64,000 bases of DNA from Cohnella nanjingensis. GTDB taxonomy: Bacteria > Bacillota > Bacilli > Paenibacillales > Paenibacillaceae. The translations under genes and the position numbers were made by a program. This document shows, one piece after another, positions 51,375 to 60,355 of the stretch. The notes beneath the pieces are model-generated. The model worked only from the letters and a program-made list of their open reading frames with translations. It was not told the origin of the DNA and ran no database searches. Each line of letters begins with the position of its first letter. Position 1 is the first letter of the stretch. The stretch lies in the NCBI RefSeq assembly GCF_014212125.1, contig NZ_JACJVP010000042.1, positions 1-64,000 on the forward strand. Direction: 5' to 3'.

Positions 51375-52204
51375 TGCCGGCAACCGCCAAAAAAGTTATC
51401 CCGCACCTTTTCATGATCGCCTACGTTGTCGTCATTCTCGTTCCGTTCCTGTTCGTTCTCTTCTCTTCGTTCAAACTGGACAACAACGAGATTACGCAGC
51501 ATCCGTTCGCTTTCCCGAAGCATTTCTCTTTCGATAACTACAAGGAGACTTGGGTAAAAGCGAAGATCAGCGTCTACTTCTTCAACAGCTTGTACCTGGC
51601 ATTCAGCGCGGCCGTCGTCGGCGTCTTGCTCGCCGCGGCTACCGCCTTCGCCATCACGCGGATGAAGCTGGAGAAATCGAGCCAATGGATCTACCAATTC
51701 GTCCTGATCGGCATGCTCATTCCGGGCAACGTGCTGTTCATCGCCCAATACTTCCTCGTGCGCGATCTGCACATCCTGGATACGCACTGGGCGCTTTTCC
51801 TGCCGTATACGGCGGGCGCGCTTCCGTTCAGCGTCCTGCTGTTGGCGGCGTTCATGCGGGCGATCCCGCATGAGCTGGAGGAAGCGGGAACCGTCGACGG
51901 CATGGGCGCCATCCGGATGTTCACGAAGATCATCCTGCCGCTGTCGATCCCTTCGCTCGTCACCGTCTTTATCATCAACTTCCTGGGCAACTGGAACGAG
52001 TACCTGCTGTCGAACTTCTTCATCAGCAAAGATTCGCTTCGTACGCTGCCTACCGGGATGGTCGGTTTCCGCGACGCGTTCCAGATGAACTACGCCCTGA
52101 TCTGTACCGGCATCGTGTTCAGCGTGCTGCCGGTCTTGATCCTCTACACGTTCCTGCAGCGTCAGATCATCGAAGGCTTGACTGCGGGCAGCGTGAAGGG
52201 ATGA
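51374..52204 (+). CDS. Sugar ABC transporter permease (MalG/UgpE-like)
   Basis: A 276-residue partner permease with six helices; EAA motif 'ELEEAGTVDGMGAIRMFTKIILPLSIP'. With the binding protein and first permease it makes an importer that lacks its own ATPase gene here, so a shared MsmX/MsmK-type ATPase elsewhere must be used (inference). No terminator is obvious after it. Confidence 0.94.
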   Translation: MPATAKKVIPHLFMIAYVVVILVPFLFVLFSSFKLDNNEITQHPFAFPKHFSFDNYKETWVKAKISVYFFNSLYLAFSAAVVGVLLAAATAFAITRMKLEKSSQWIYQFVLIGMLIPGNVLFIAQYFLVRDLHILDTHWALFLPYTAGALPFSVLLLAAFMRAIPHELEEAGTVDGMGAIRMFTKIILPLSIPSLVTVFIINFLGNWNEYLLSNFFISKDSLRTLPTGMVGFRDAFQMNYALICTGIVFSVLPVLILYTFLQRQIIEGLTAGSVKG

Positions 52205-52414
52205 CGAGCGGCCGATAGGCACGCATAGGCTAACAGCCGCCGTTGTTTCCGCGCTTCGCGATCGTCCCTTTCCTCGTCGTCGATCCCATCCGAACCGGAA
52301 GGCCGAAAGGTTTGCCAAGGACTCCCGACGCCGGCCGTCGGCGACCGAACCGATTTGCCTTCCGCGCGTCCGAATGAGACAATAGGGCCAAAATCGCGGA
52401 AGGGGCTCACAGCC

Positions 52415-52960
52415 ATGGATTCGGCCATTCGGGTGCATTCGTTCCCGCCCGTCGTCGACGAGCGGTCGCAATGCCTCATTCTGGGCAGCATGCCCGGCGT
52501 CGCCTCGCTTCAGCTACATCAATATTACGGCAACGCCCGCAATTATCTCTGGCCGATCCTCTACGCGCTCCACGGTCTCCCCGGACCGGACGAGCGGTAC
52601 GAGGATCGGCTTTCGTTCGCGCGCGCGCAAGGCTTCGCCTTGTGGGATACGATCGCTTCCTGCGTGCGGGAAGGGAGTCTCGACAGCAACATCCGAGAGC
52701 TTCAACCGAACGATATTCCCGGATTGCTGCGCGCGTATCCGGCCATCCGGGTGATCGCCTGCAACGGCGCCAAGTCGCACGGGGAATTGCTGCGGCACTT
52801 CGGCGGGACGCCCGAGGTGAGGGCCAGAGCCGTGCTGCGTCTGCCGTCGACGAGTCCGATCCCGACGCCGAAGTTCCGCGGGCTGGAAGACCGGCTCTCC
52901 GTCTGGCGGGAGATGCTGGAGCCTTACTTGACGACGCGGCAGGATTCAAGAAACGATTAG
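52415..52960 (+). CDS. Hypoxanthine-DNA glycosylase (UDG family 6)
   Basis: A 181-residue DNA repair enzyme of the uracil-DNA glycosylase superfamily, HDG type, which removes deaminated adenine (hypoxanthine). Motif 1 is 'LILGSMPGVASLQLHQYYGNARNYLWPIL', where the family carries the catalytic Asn; 'LRLPSTSPIPTPKF' holds the second motif (S-x-S-P). ATG 52415 follows GAAGGGG. Single gene. Confidence 0.88.
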   Translation: MDSAIRVHSFPPVVDERSQCLILGSMPGVASLQLHQYYGNARNYLWPILYALHGLPGPDERYEDRLSFARAQGFALWDTIASCVREGSLDSNIRELQPNDIPGLLRAYPAIRVIACNGAKSHGELLRHFGGTPEVRARAVLRLPSTSPIPTPKFRGLEDRLSVWREMLEPYLTTRQDSRND

Positions 52961-53189
52961 AGAGATCCAACTAAGTTGATAGAAGAAGCGGGCGGGAAGG
53001 GAGCGACGGGAGAAACGGGAGAAATTGGAGAGACAGGTTGAACAATGGGGACGGGACCAGCAAAGGGGACGGGACCAGTAAAGGGAACGAAGGGGACAAA
53101 GCGAACGGGGGAAGTGCGGCGCGTCATCGTTCCGGGACGGCAAGCGAACGCATCTCTGCCGCCCCGGCCTGCAAGAGCTGCGGGAACGC
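52961..53189. repeat. Purine-rich low-complexity spacer
   Basis: About 53000-53110 is nearly all purine on the + strand, with a near-repeat GGGACGGGACCAG(C/T)AAAGGG at 53046 and about 53066. It lies between convergent genes. No gene. Confidence 0.6.
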
Positions 53190-54305
53190 TTAAGATTCGT
53201 CCGCCAAGCTGTCCCGAATCTCGATCAAGCGAGGCAGCTCGGCGAAGAACGCATCGACGACGGCCGGATCGAAGTGGCGCCCGCGCTCTTCCTCGAACAG
53301 CTTCTCGATGCGTTCGATCGGCCAAGCGGACTTGTATACGCGCTCCGCGCTGAGCGCGTCGAATACATCGGCGACGGCCGTGATCCGCCCGTAGATATGG
53401 ATATCCGCGCCGCTCAGGCCGTGCGGATAGCCGCTTCCATCCCACTTCTCGTGATGCTGCCCGGCGACGATCGCGGCCGCGCTCAGCAGCTCCCGCCGGG
53501 AGCCCTTGAGCAGCTGGTGGCCGACCCGCGTATGGGATTTGATGAGCTCGTACTCTTCTTCCGTCAGCTTGCCGGGCTTGTTCAGGACGGCGTCGGGGAT
53601 GGCGACTTTGCCGATGTCGTGCATCGGAGACGCGGTCCGGAGCAAATCCGCTTCGCGCGGGGAGAGGCCGAGGCGCAGGGCGAGCACGTACGAGTATTCG
53701 GCCACGCGGCGCACGTGGTTGGCCATCTCCTTCGAGCGGATCTCGCCGATCTCGCCCATCGCGGAGATGATCTCGCGCTGCGTGTCGACGATCTCCTGAT
53801 GCAGCATGACGGACTCCAGCGACTTTCCCGCGTAGGAAGCGGCTAGCGAGAGGAGCTCGAGATCCTTCGAGGTGAATTTCCCGGCTTCCGTCATCTTGTT
53901 GACGGCCTGGTAGGCGCCGATGGTGCGGCCTTCGTGATTGCGGAAAGGGATCGTGACGACGGACTTGGTGACGTAGCCGGTCTTGCGGTCGTTCTCCGCA
54001 TGGTGGCGAGGATCGTCGTACGCGTCCTCGATGACGATCGCTTCGCCGGTGGCGATCGCGTGTCCGACGAGTCCCGTCCCGTACGGGATTCTGATCATCT
54101 TCACGCCGTGCGCGACCGTCGTGTACAGCTCTTCGTTCGCCTCGTCGATCAGCCATACCGTACAGCGGTCGGCGACGATCATTTCCCTGCCCATATCCGC
54201 CATCAGCACGAGTACGTTCGACAGCTGCGACTCGCTCGAGATTTTGGCCATATAATCGAAGATCACGGAGAGCAATTGTTCGGACGTCAGTTCGGTTCGG
54301 TTCAA
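53190..54305 (-). CDS. GAF / HD-GYP-type phosphodiesterase
   Basis: A 371-residue signalling protein with an N-terminal GAF domain (about 15-165; 'MADMGREMIVADRCTVWLID', 'GLVGHAIATGEAIVIEDAYDD') and a C-terminal HD-GYP domain (about 180-360). The metal motif is 'MHDIGKVAIPD', then 'HHEKWDGSGYPHGLSG' (GYP) and 'AVADVFDALSAERVYK'. HD-GYP proteins hydrolyse cyclic di-GMP. The GAF may bind a small ligand. No membrane helix, so it is cytoplasmic. Single gene, ATG 54305. Confidence 0.92.
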   Translation of the reverse strand: MNRTELTSEQLLSVIFDYMAKISSESQLSNVLVLMADMGREMIVADRCTVWLIDEANEELYTTVAHGVKMIRIPYGTGLVGHAIATGEAIVIEDAYDDPRHHAENDRKTGYVTKSVVTIPFRNHEGRTIGAYQAVNKMTEAGKFTSKDLELLSLAASYAGKSLESVMLHQEIVDTQREIISAMGEIGEIRSKEMANHVRRVAEYSYVLALRLGLSPREADLLRTASPMHDIGKVAIPDAVLNKPGKLTEEEYELIKSHTRVGHQLLKGSRRELLSAAAIVAGQHHEKWDGSGYPHGLSGADIHIYGRITAVADVFDALSAERVYKSAWPIERIEKLFEEERGRHFDPAVVDAFFAELPRLIEIRDSLADES

Positions 54306-54427
54306 CGGGACTTCACTCCTTCGGGACCTTAACGTGATCTAATTCGCGCTAGGGAAGGTCGAATCCTGCCGGAGGAGGACGAATATTCCAATCGCCCAGC
54401 CGATTCCCCCGTCTCTGCGGCCATGAG

Positions 54428-54460
54428 AAAAGGGCACCGCGAGAACGCGGTGCCCTTTGC
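54428..54460 (-). terminator. Terminator of pepF
   Basis: AAAGGGCACCGCG / CGCGGTGCCCTTT with loop AGAA. On the minus strand a short T-run follows. Confidence 0.85.
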
Positions 54461-54495
54461 AGCGATCGGGCTGCGAGAAGACGGCAAAGCCGGTT

Positions 54496-56292
54496 TTACT
54501 TGGACGTCAACTGCTCCATCTGCTCGATGAGACTCTCGAACACGCTCATCGCCTGTTCGATCGGCTCCGGCGTGGACATGTCGACGCCGGCTTTCTTCAG
54601 AATGTTGATCGAGTAGTCGCTGCCGCCGCTCTTCAGGAAGCCGAGATAGCGGTCGACGGCAGGCTTGCCTTCGTCGAGGATCTGTTTCGAGAAGCTCGTG
54701 GCGGCGGAGAAGCCGGTTGCGTATTTGTAGACATAGAAGCTGGTATAGAAATGGGGGATGCGCGCCCACTCCATCTCGATGTCCTTGTCGACCACCATGC
54801 CGTCCCCGTAATACTTGACGTTCAAGTCGTAATAGATCTCGGACAGCTCCTGCGGCGTCAGCGATTCGCCGGCCTCGGCCTTCGCGTGAACGACCTTCTC
54901 GAACTCGGCGAACATCGTCTGGCGGAACACGGTCGTCCGGAATTGATCGGCGTAATACGTCAGCAGGTACATTTTCTCCTTGGCTTCGGTCGACTTGGCG
55001 AGCAGATAGTCCATCAGCAGCGCCTCGTTCAGCGTGGAGGCGACTTCCGCGAGGAAGATCGTGTACTGCGCATCGCGGTACGGGTTGTTGTCGTCCGAAT
55101 AGTACGAGTGGAGCGCATGGCCCATCTCGTGCGCCAGCGTGAACATGCTGTTCAGGTTGTCCTTGTGGTTCAGCAGCACGTAAGGATGGGTGCCGAACGC
55201 GCCCCAGCTATAGGCGCCGCTGCGCTTGCCTTCGTTCTCGTAGATGTCGATCCAGCCCTTGTCGAAGCCGTCCTGCAGCGCGTGGCGATAATCGTCGCCG
55301 AGCGGCGCCAGGCTGTCGAAAACGATCTTCTTGGCTTCGTCATAGGTGATGTTCATGTCGAATTCGTCCACGAGCGGCGCGAACAAGTCGTACATATGCA
55401 GCTCGTCGACCTTCAACAGCTTCTTGCGCAGCGCCATGTAGCGGTGCATCAGCGGCAGATGCTTGTGAATCGTGCCGATCAGGTTGTCGTAGACGCTCTG
55501 CGGGATGTTGTCCCCGAACAACGACATCTCCAGCGCGGACGGATAATGACGGGCGTTGGCGTAGAACAGGTTCTTGGTGACGTTGGCGTTCAGCGTCGCG
55601 GCCAGCGTGTTGCGCCATTTGCCGTAAGTATCGTAGACGGCCTTGAACGCTTCCCGGCGAACGTCGCGGTTGCGGCTCTCCAGGAACTGGATATACCGGC
55701 CGTGCGTCAGCTCGACTTCCTCGCCTTTTTCGTTCTTGACCTTCGGGAACTTCATGTCGGCGTTGTTCAGCATGCCGAAGATCGTGTTCGGCGCCTGGGA
55801 TAGGTTGCCGACCTGCGCGAGCAGCGACTCTTCGTTCTTGGATAGCACGTGCGGCTTCTGGCGGAGCATCTCTTCCAGGGTGCGTCTGTATGTAGGCTTG
55901 AGAGAGGGCGCTTGGATGAGGCCCTTCAGTTCGTCCTCGGAGAGGCTCAGAATCTCCGGCGTGATGAACGACAGCGCCTCGTTCACTTCGACGCTCAGCT
56001 TCTTCGCTTTCTCGGAGAGCGACTGGTACTTCCCTTCCGCCATGTCTTCGTGATGGCGCATATTGGCGTAGACATACAGCCGTTCGGTCAGGAGCGACAG
56101 CGCGTCTTCAAGCTCGAAGCATTCGGCGATCGCGGCGGCATCCTTCAGCTTGCCCTCGAAGCGGGAGACTTCACCGACCTTCTTGCGGACTTCGGCATAC
56201 TCCGCGTCCCAAGCGGCTTGGTCGGCGTACAGATCTTCGAGATTCCAGCAGTGTTCGGCAGACGTCTCGCTTCGTTTCGGCAGTTGGCTCAT
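54496..56292 (-). CDS. pepF: Oligoendopeptidase F
   Basis: A 598-residue M3-family zinc peptidase that cuts short peptides. The zinc motif H-E-x-x-H is in 'LAHEMGHALHSY', with a distal Glu downstream ('AEVASTLNEALLM'). The usual PepF N-terminus 'WNLEDLYADQAAWDAEY' follows the ATG at 56292, which has a perfect AGGAGG 11 bases upstream and gives the expected length. The same frame stays open to ATG 56469, also with a perfect GGAGG, and that start adds a Sec-like signal peptide of about 35 residues. The form used decides whether the enzyme is cytoplasmic or exported; I take the shorter one. Confidence 0.88.
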   Translation of the reverse strand: MSQLPKRSETSAEHCWNLEDLYADQAAWDAEYAEVRKKVGEVSRFEGKLKDAAAIAECFELEDALSLLTERLYVYANMRHHEDMAEGKYQSLSEKAKKLSVEVNEALSFITPEILSLSEDELKGLIQAPSLKPTYRRTLEEMLRQKPHVLSKNEESLLAQVGNLSQAPNTIFGMLNNADMKFPKVKNEKGEEVELTHGRYIQFLESRNRDVRREAFKAVYDTYGKWRNTLAATLNANVTKNLFYANARHYPSALEMSLFGDNIPQSVYDNLIGTIHKHLPLMHRYMALRKKLLKVDELHMYDLFAPLVDEFDMNITYDEAKKIVFDSLAPLGDDYRHALQDGFDKGWIDIYENEGKRSGAYSWGAFGTHPYVLLNHKDNLNSMFTLAHEMGHALHSYYSDDNNPYRDAQYTIFLAEVASTLNEALLMDYLLAKSTEAKEKMYLLTYYADQFRTTVFRQTMFAEFEKVVHAKAEAGESLTPQELSEIYYDLNVKYYGDGMVVDKDIEMEWARIPHFYTSFYVYKYATGFSAATSFSKQILDEGKPAVDRYLGFLKSGGSDYSINILKKAGVDMSTPEPIEQAMSVFESLIEQMEQLTSK

Positions 56293-56547
56293 CGGTTCGG
56301 ATAACCTCCTCGGCTTAATTGAATAACGGACGGCGTCCGTCGCCTGCGGCCGCTGCGGCGCGGTCATCGCCGCGGCGCGAAGCGGGCCGGGCGCGGGCGG
56401 CAGCCCGGACGTGCACAAGAGAGAAAAAGCCGTCACGAGCGCGGCGGACGGCAGGACATGCTTGATCATGAACGGACCTCCGGTCGGGAAATGGCAATCC
56501 GTTCCTAGTATGTCCTGCGAGCGCCAAACTTACTTGGCGCCGTGGGC

Positions 56548-56727
56548 TTACGTACCAGCCGAGAAGAAGCTGTATACGATCAGAAAGAATGCGAATGCGA
56601 CCAGCAGCAGCGAGACGATCGCCATGCCGCGGCGCAGCTGCGCCGGGATGGATGCGCGCTGCCAGATCAGCACGGCGGCCAGGCCGAAGGAGGCGATGGC
56701 ATAGATGAGCGTGGCCTCAGCGTCCAA
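56548..56727 (-). CDS. 59-residue two-helix membrane protein, TTG start
   Basis: Small gene with a TTG start at 56727, ten bases after AAGGAGG. Two transmembrane segments are seen ('ATLIYAIASFGLAAVLIW' and 'MAIVSLLLVAFAFFLIVYSFF'), joined by a basic loop ('QRASIPAQLRRG'). It ends at TAA 56550-56548. It sits upstream of pepF on the same strand. Family unknown; the strong ribosome site and clean membrane topology support a real gene. Confidence 0.6.
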   Translation of the reverse strand: MDAEATLIYAIASFGLAAVLIWQRASIPAQLRRGMAIVSLLLVAFAFFLIVYSFFSAGT

Positions 56728-56762
56728 GATCAGAGAACCTCCTTATCCAAATCTCGGCGCGT

Positions 56763-56996
56763 CTAGACGTTGCGGAGATTGCTCAGCACCTCGTCCATCT
56801 GCTGCCCGCCGCCCGGGAAGTCGCTCGGCAGGAAGTGATTCTCGGCCCAGTGCATCATCTCCGGGCGGCTGAGGAAGCGATGGCATTCCTCGCCCCATTG
56901 GTCGGAGATCTGGCGGACCACGAGCGTCTTGCCTTGCACTTCGACGGTCAGCATGTTGTAGTTGTCATGTTTGTAGATGACGTGTTTGGCGAACAT
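56763..56996 (-). CDS. 77-residue conserved-looking protein, function unknown
   Basis: A small soluble protein ('MFAKHVIYKHDNYNMLTVEVQG', 'ISDQWGEECHRFLSRPEMMHW') with mixed charges and no membrane helix or signal. GGGAG lies before ATG 56996; an ATG at 57083 would add 29 residues without a good site. The gene is 36 bp upstream of the small membrane gene on the same strand. I do not recognise a family. Confidence 0.6.
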   Translation of the reverse strand: MFAKHVIYKHDNYNMLTVEVQGKTLVVRQISDQWGEECHRFLSRPEMMHWAENHFLPSDFPGGGQQMDEVLSNLRNV

Positions 56997-57249
56997 CGGT
57001 TGGTCTCCCGTCAGGCAGTCGTCTGCCGGTTGATACGGCGAAGCCGTTAACATGATCATAGAAGAGATGCCCGCAGAAATCAACGTTCGGGATGGAAACG
57101 GATGCCATTCTTTTCGCGGAAAAACGAGGCTTGACGATCGCTGGGAACGTGTGGCATTTTAATAGGAACCCGGAGCGCGGCTCGCAGGCGCGCGGCGGGG
57201 GAGCGACGAGACGAGAAGAGAAGAGCGAAGACGAGAGGAGAAGAGGATA

Positions 57250-57957
57250 ATGAACAAGGAAATACCGGCTTACCCGCAGAGCGGCGTCGCCTCGACGTGC
57301 CGTTCGTACGACGAGTACTTGCAGATGTTCAATCTGACGGAGGAACGTTTGCGCGAGGGACCGGTGCTGGACGCGGCCGGAGGCGCTTCGTCGTTCACCG
57401 CGGCGCTGTGCGCGCTCGGGCTGGACGCCCGGGCGGCGGATCCGTTCTACGGCGGCGACCGCGAAGCCGTCATCTCTGCGGCGGAGGCGGAGATCGGCGT
57501 TTCTTCCGCCAAGCTCGAAGCGAATCGGGCTTTCTACGATTGGAGCTATTACGGATCGCCCGAGCGCCATCGCGCGCTGCGCGAAGCTTCGTGCGCGCGC
57601 TTTGCCGGACACTTTCGATCCGACGAGGGCAACGGCCGCTATGCGGCTGCCGCGCTGCCGAATCTGCCCTACGCGGACGGGACGTTCTCGCTGGCGCTCT
57701 GCAGCCACTTCCTGTTCCTGTACGCGGATCAATTCGGACCGGAATTCCACGAAGCGGCGCTGCGCGAGCTGCTGCGCGTCGTGAAGCCGGGGGGAGAGGT
57801 GCGGATCTACCCGCTGATCTCCCTCCGGTGGGAGCCTTATGCCCATTTGCCTGGGCTGTTGGAGGCCCTCGGCGAGTTGGCCGAGGCGTCCGAGATGCCC
57901 GGCAGACTGCCGTTTGTCCCGGTTCAAAGTCCCGTGCTGCGGCTCGTTCGCAGGTAG
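57250..57957 (+). CDS. SAM-dependent methyltransferase, class I
   Basis: A 235-residue protein with motif I 'VLDAAGGASSFTAALCALGL', acidic motif II 'ARAADPFYGGD', motif post-II 'GTFSLALCSHFLFLY' and 'LLRVVKPGGEVRIYPL', the usual Rossmann-like methyltransferase set. It has no recognisable substrate domain. ATG 57250 follows GAGGAGAAGAGG. It ends in TAG just before the cold-shock promoter. Confidence 0.85.
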   Translation: MNKEIPAYPQSGVASTCRSYDEYLQMFNLTEERLREGPVLDAAGGASSFTAALCALGLDARAADPFYGGDREAVISAAEAEIGVSSAKLEANRAFYDWSYYGSPERHRALREASCARFAGHFRSDEGNGRYAAAALPNLPYADGTFSLALCSHFLFLYADQFGPEFHEAALRELLRVVKPGGEVRIYPLISLRWEPYAHLPGLLEALGELAEASEMPGRLPFVPVQSPVLRLVRR

Positions 57958-57988
57958 CTTTTCCAAATTGAACGAAAACTTTCACATA

Positions 57989-58017
57989 TTGCGTCTTGAC
58001 AAAGGATCGAGTATAAT
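57989..58017 (+). promoter_or_regulatory. Promoter of the cold-shock gene
   Basis: TTGCGT (57989-57994), 17 bp, TATAAT (58012-58017). A closer TTGACA at 57996 is only 10 bp from the -10 and is not usable. Confidence 0.65.
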
Positions 58018-58025
58018 GGTCTCAT

Positions 58026-58042
58026 TCGCCGATCTACGGCGA
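58026..58042 (+). promoter_or_regulatory. Leader hairpin just before the csp ribosome site
   Basis: TCGCCG-ATCTA-CGGCGA, a perfect 6-bp stem 7 bases before AGGAGG (58050-58055), in a leader of about 40 nt. It may act in temperature-dependent translation, as csp leaders often do. Confidence 0.5.
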
Positions 58043-58062
58043 GATTTTAGGAGGTTTTTCAT

Positions 58063-58260
58063 TTGAGAGGAACAGTTAAGTGGTTTAATGCAGAGAAAGG
58101 CTATGGCTTCATCTCCGTAGAGAACGGCAACGACGTATTTGTTCACTTCTCTGCCATCCAAGGCGAAGGCTTCAAGACCTTGGAAGAGGGTCAAGCGGTC
58201 GAATTCGAAATTACGCAAGGCAACCGCGGACCGCAAGCATCCAACGTGGTGAAACTGTAA
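58063..58260 (+). CDS. Cold-shock protein (CspA family)
   Basis: A 65-residue nucleic-acid chaperone with the OB fold. RNP1 'KGYGFISV' and RNP2 'VFVHF' are exact, and the start '[15 protein letters not shown]' is the family hallmark. TTG start at 58063 with AGGAGG seven bases before. Strong promoter, short hairpin leader and a following terminator make it a single-gene unit. Confidence 0.96.
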   Translation: MRGTVKWFNAEKGYGFISVENGNDVFVHFSAIQGEGFKTLEEGQAVEFEITQGNRGPQASNVVKL

Positions 58261-58314
58261 GTCTCGCTATCGCGAAGACTTATCGCATATCACGAAAGAG
58301 CGCACAATAACCGC

Positions 58315-58343
58315 AACCCTCGGCTCTTGCCGGGGGTTTTTTA
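58315..58343 (+). terminator. Terminator of the cold-shock gene
   Basis: ACCCTCGGC / GCCGGGGGT (one G-T pair) and a 6-T run. Confidence 0.88.
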
Positions 58344-58413
58344 TGCGCGCCGCGGCGGCGAACCCGCGGTGGCGAGCCCGCGACGGCGTCCGTCCGAACG
58401 GCGCGCAAGCCCC

Positions 58414-58458
58414 CAAAAAAACCGCGATCCTGCGGGCTGGCGCCCGCCGCGATCGCGG
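58414..58458 (-). terminator. Terminator of mnmA
   Basis: On the minus strand CCGCGATC..GATCGCGG is followed by seven T (AAAAAAA at 58415-58421 on +). Confidence 0.82.
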
Positions 58459-58489
58459 CTGCCGGTTCGTCATACAGCATGTATAAGTT

Positions 58490-59623
<1,134 letters not shown>

Positions 59624-59761
59624 TCATCACTCCATTTCCAAACGTGGCATTGCCCTTTCGTCCGCAACCGGACTTGGTCTATTGTAGCATAAAGCCGGCG
59701 CTTTCTCACTTGTTGCCGCCGCGGCCGAAATGTAAAATAACATGAATATGTCACGTAATTT

Positions 59762-59846
59762 TTGACCACAAATGTAGATGATGTGATAACATAGATGTGA
59801 TATGGGGATACTCCCTTTTTTCGCCTATGTCATGAAGACAGGCGAA
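59762..59846 (+). promoter_or_regulatory. Upstream region of the Rrf2 gene: TTGACC, direct repeats and leader hairpin
   Basis: TTGACC at 59762-59767 is a likely -35. GATGTGATA occurs twice (59780-59788 and 59794-59802), 14 bp apart, over the expected -10 region, a good place for autoregulation. Further down TTCGCCT (59820-59826) pairs with AGGCGAA (59840-59846) in the leader. Confidence 0.5.
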
Positions 59847-59923
59847 TCCGCTTTAACCTTGCCTGATGAGACTCGGCATAAAATAGACTATCGTGCAATC
59901 CGCATGAATTGAGGTGCGAACCG

Positions 59924-60343
59924 TTGAAGATTTCGACGAAAGGCCGTTACGGCTTGACGATCATGATGGAGCTTGCGGCCAAATTCGGCGAAGGTCCGAT
60001 TTCCCTGAAAAGTATCGCGGAGAAGAACGGGCTTTCCGAGCATTATCTGGAGCAGTTGATCGCGCCTTTGCGCAACGCCGGATTCGTGAAGAGCATCCGC
60101 GGCGCCTACGGCGGCTACATCCTGTCCAAGGATCCCGAAGGCATCACCGCGGGCGACGTCATTCGGATTCTCGAGGGACCGATCAGTCCCGTGGACTTCA
60201 CCGAGGAAGACGATCCCGCGAAGCGCGACCTGTGGCTGCGCATCCGCGACGGCATCGCGAGCGTGCTGGACTCGACGACGCTTCACGACCTGGTCAACTT
60301 CAAGGACGAAGGCAAACCCGACAGCTACATGTTCTACATCTAA
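59924..60343 (+). CDS. cymR: Rrf2-family regulator, CymR-like
   Basis: A 139-residue winged-helix repressor. 'KISTKGRYGLTIMMELA' and 'SLKSIAEKNGLSEHYLEQLIAPLRNAGFVKSIRGAYGGY' are hallmark stretches of CymR, the cysteine-metabolism repressor of Bacilli. It contains no Cys at all, so it cannot hold an Fe-S cluster as IscR does; CymR works with CysK. Start TTG 59924, giving the normal MKIST start; GAGGTG upstream. The symbol rests on sequence type and position before the desulfurase. Confidence 0.85.
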   Translation: MKISTKGRYGLTIMMELAAKFGEGPISLKSIAEKNGLSEHYLEQLIAPLRNAGFVKSIRGAYGGYILSKDPEGITAGDVIRILEGPISPVDFTEEDDPAKRDLWLRIRDGIASVLDSTTLHDLVNFKDEGKPDSYMFYI

Positions 60344-60355
60344 GCGGGTGAACCC

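Noticed and set aside
57996-58017. TTGACA plus TATAAT as the csp promoter
   Set aside because: Only 10 bp separate the two; TTGCGT at 57989 gives the right 17-bp spacing.
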